DNA of 6,594 bases from the NCBI GenBank assembly GCA_027083655.1, contig JALWNS010000135.1, forward strand, positions 1-6,594, in the 5' to 3' direction. The position numbers and the translations under genes are program-made. The notes beneath the pieces were generated by a model. That model was not told where the DNA came from. It ran no database searches and saw nothing but the letters and a program-made list of their open reading frames with translations. This document shows positions 6,422 to 6,594 of this stretch, piece by piece. Within the stretch, counting starts at the first letter, position 1. The number at the start of each line of letters is the position of its first letter. The DNA is from Bacteroidales bacterium (GTDB lineage Bacteria; Bacteroidota; Bacteroidia; Bacteroidales; S143-33).

Positions 6422-6473
6422 AGTTAATTTTTTTAAAATTTTAAATTAATTAAAAAAAAGTTTTACCCATTTG

Positions 6474-6504
6474 CAAATCTATTATTTTTTCTCAAATACA
6501 CAAA
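6474..6504 (-). promoter_or_regulatory. Consensus Bacteroidota promoter of the HU gene
   Basis: On the minus strand TTTG (6504-6501) is followed after exactly 19 bases by TAGATTTG (6481-6474). Both the boxes and the spacing match the Bacteroidota sigma-ABfr consensus TTTG-N19-20-TAnnTTTG. Transcription should start near 6467, giving an A/T-rich leader of about 45 bases, a type known to favour strong translation in this phylum. Confidence 0.85.
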
Positions 6505-6594
6505 TATTTACGCATATTTTTTTGACTAAACACCTTTTTTTGTAGGGCGAAGTACCGGATTTAGATGTTTAATCAAAAAAAACTTTCTTTTTTA
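6505..6594. other. Right-edge region of unknown content
   Basis: The region is AT-rich apart from a short GC-richer patch at about 6543-6560. Two weak readings are possible: a plus-strand start at 6565 open to the edge (10 codons, MFNQKKLSFL), or the last codons of a minus-strand gene ending in a TAA near 6570 (KKKVFFD). Neither can be supported from so few codons. Confidence 0.2.

Overview
The window looks like chromosomal DNA from a low-GC member of the Bacteroidota, possibly Bacteroidales-like, but the order is not proven by the sequence. The signs are a textbook Bacteroidota promoter (TTTG, 19 bp, TAnnTTTG) before the HU gene, a TamL-type lipoprotein version of the BamA/TamA family that is typical of this phylum, a Bacteroidota-style HU protein, and starts with A/T-rich leaders and almost no Shine-Dalgarno sequence. 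No RNA gene, insertion sequence, CRISPR array or phage gene was seen.

Left part (1-2600, minus strand): tilS, encoding tRNA(Ile)-lysidine synthetase, is followed by a TamL-like outer-membrane lipoprotein gene that overlaps it by 14 bp and runs off the left edge (425 codons present, N-terminal half only). Centre-left (2601-3651): a 139-bp divergent intergenic region with a short tandem repeat and promoter-like boxes separates tilS from a plus-strand SIMPL-domain (DUF541) membrane-anchored protein. That gene converges on the next operon across a 183-bp spacer carrying two perfect hairpins.

Right part (3652-6421, minus strand): reading in the direction of transcription, the HU gene with its own promoter and a strong intrinsic terminator is followed by a two-gene operon, ygeY (M20 metallohydrolase) and ygeW (knotted transcarbamylase). 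In Escherichia coli and in anaerobic purine-degrading gut bacteria these two genes lie with ygeX (2,3-diaminopropionate ammonia-lyase) and selenium/molybdenum hydroxylase genes. Here only the ygeY-ygeW core is present, behind a housekeeping gene, with no ygeX or xdh-like gene in view. The last 173 bases hold the HU promoter and a short region of unknown nature.

Most of the window is housekeeping. The parts most worth following up are the isolated ygeYW pair and its unclear promoter, the highly charged insertion in the TamL-like protein, and the link between tilS and the AUA-rich gene it overlaps. No clearly new multi-gene system is visible.
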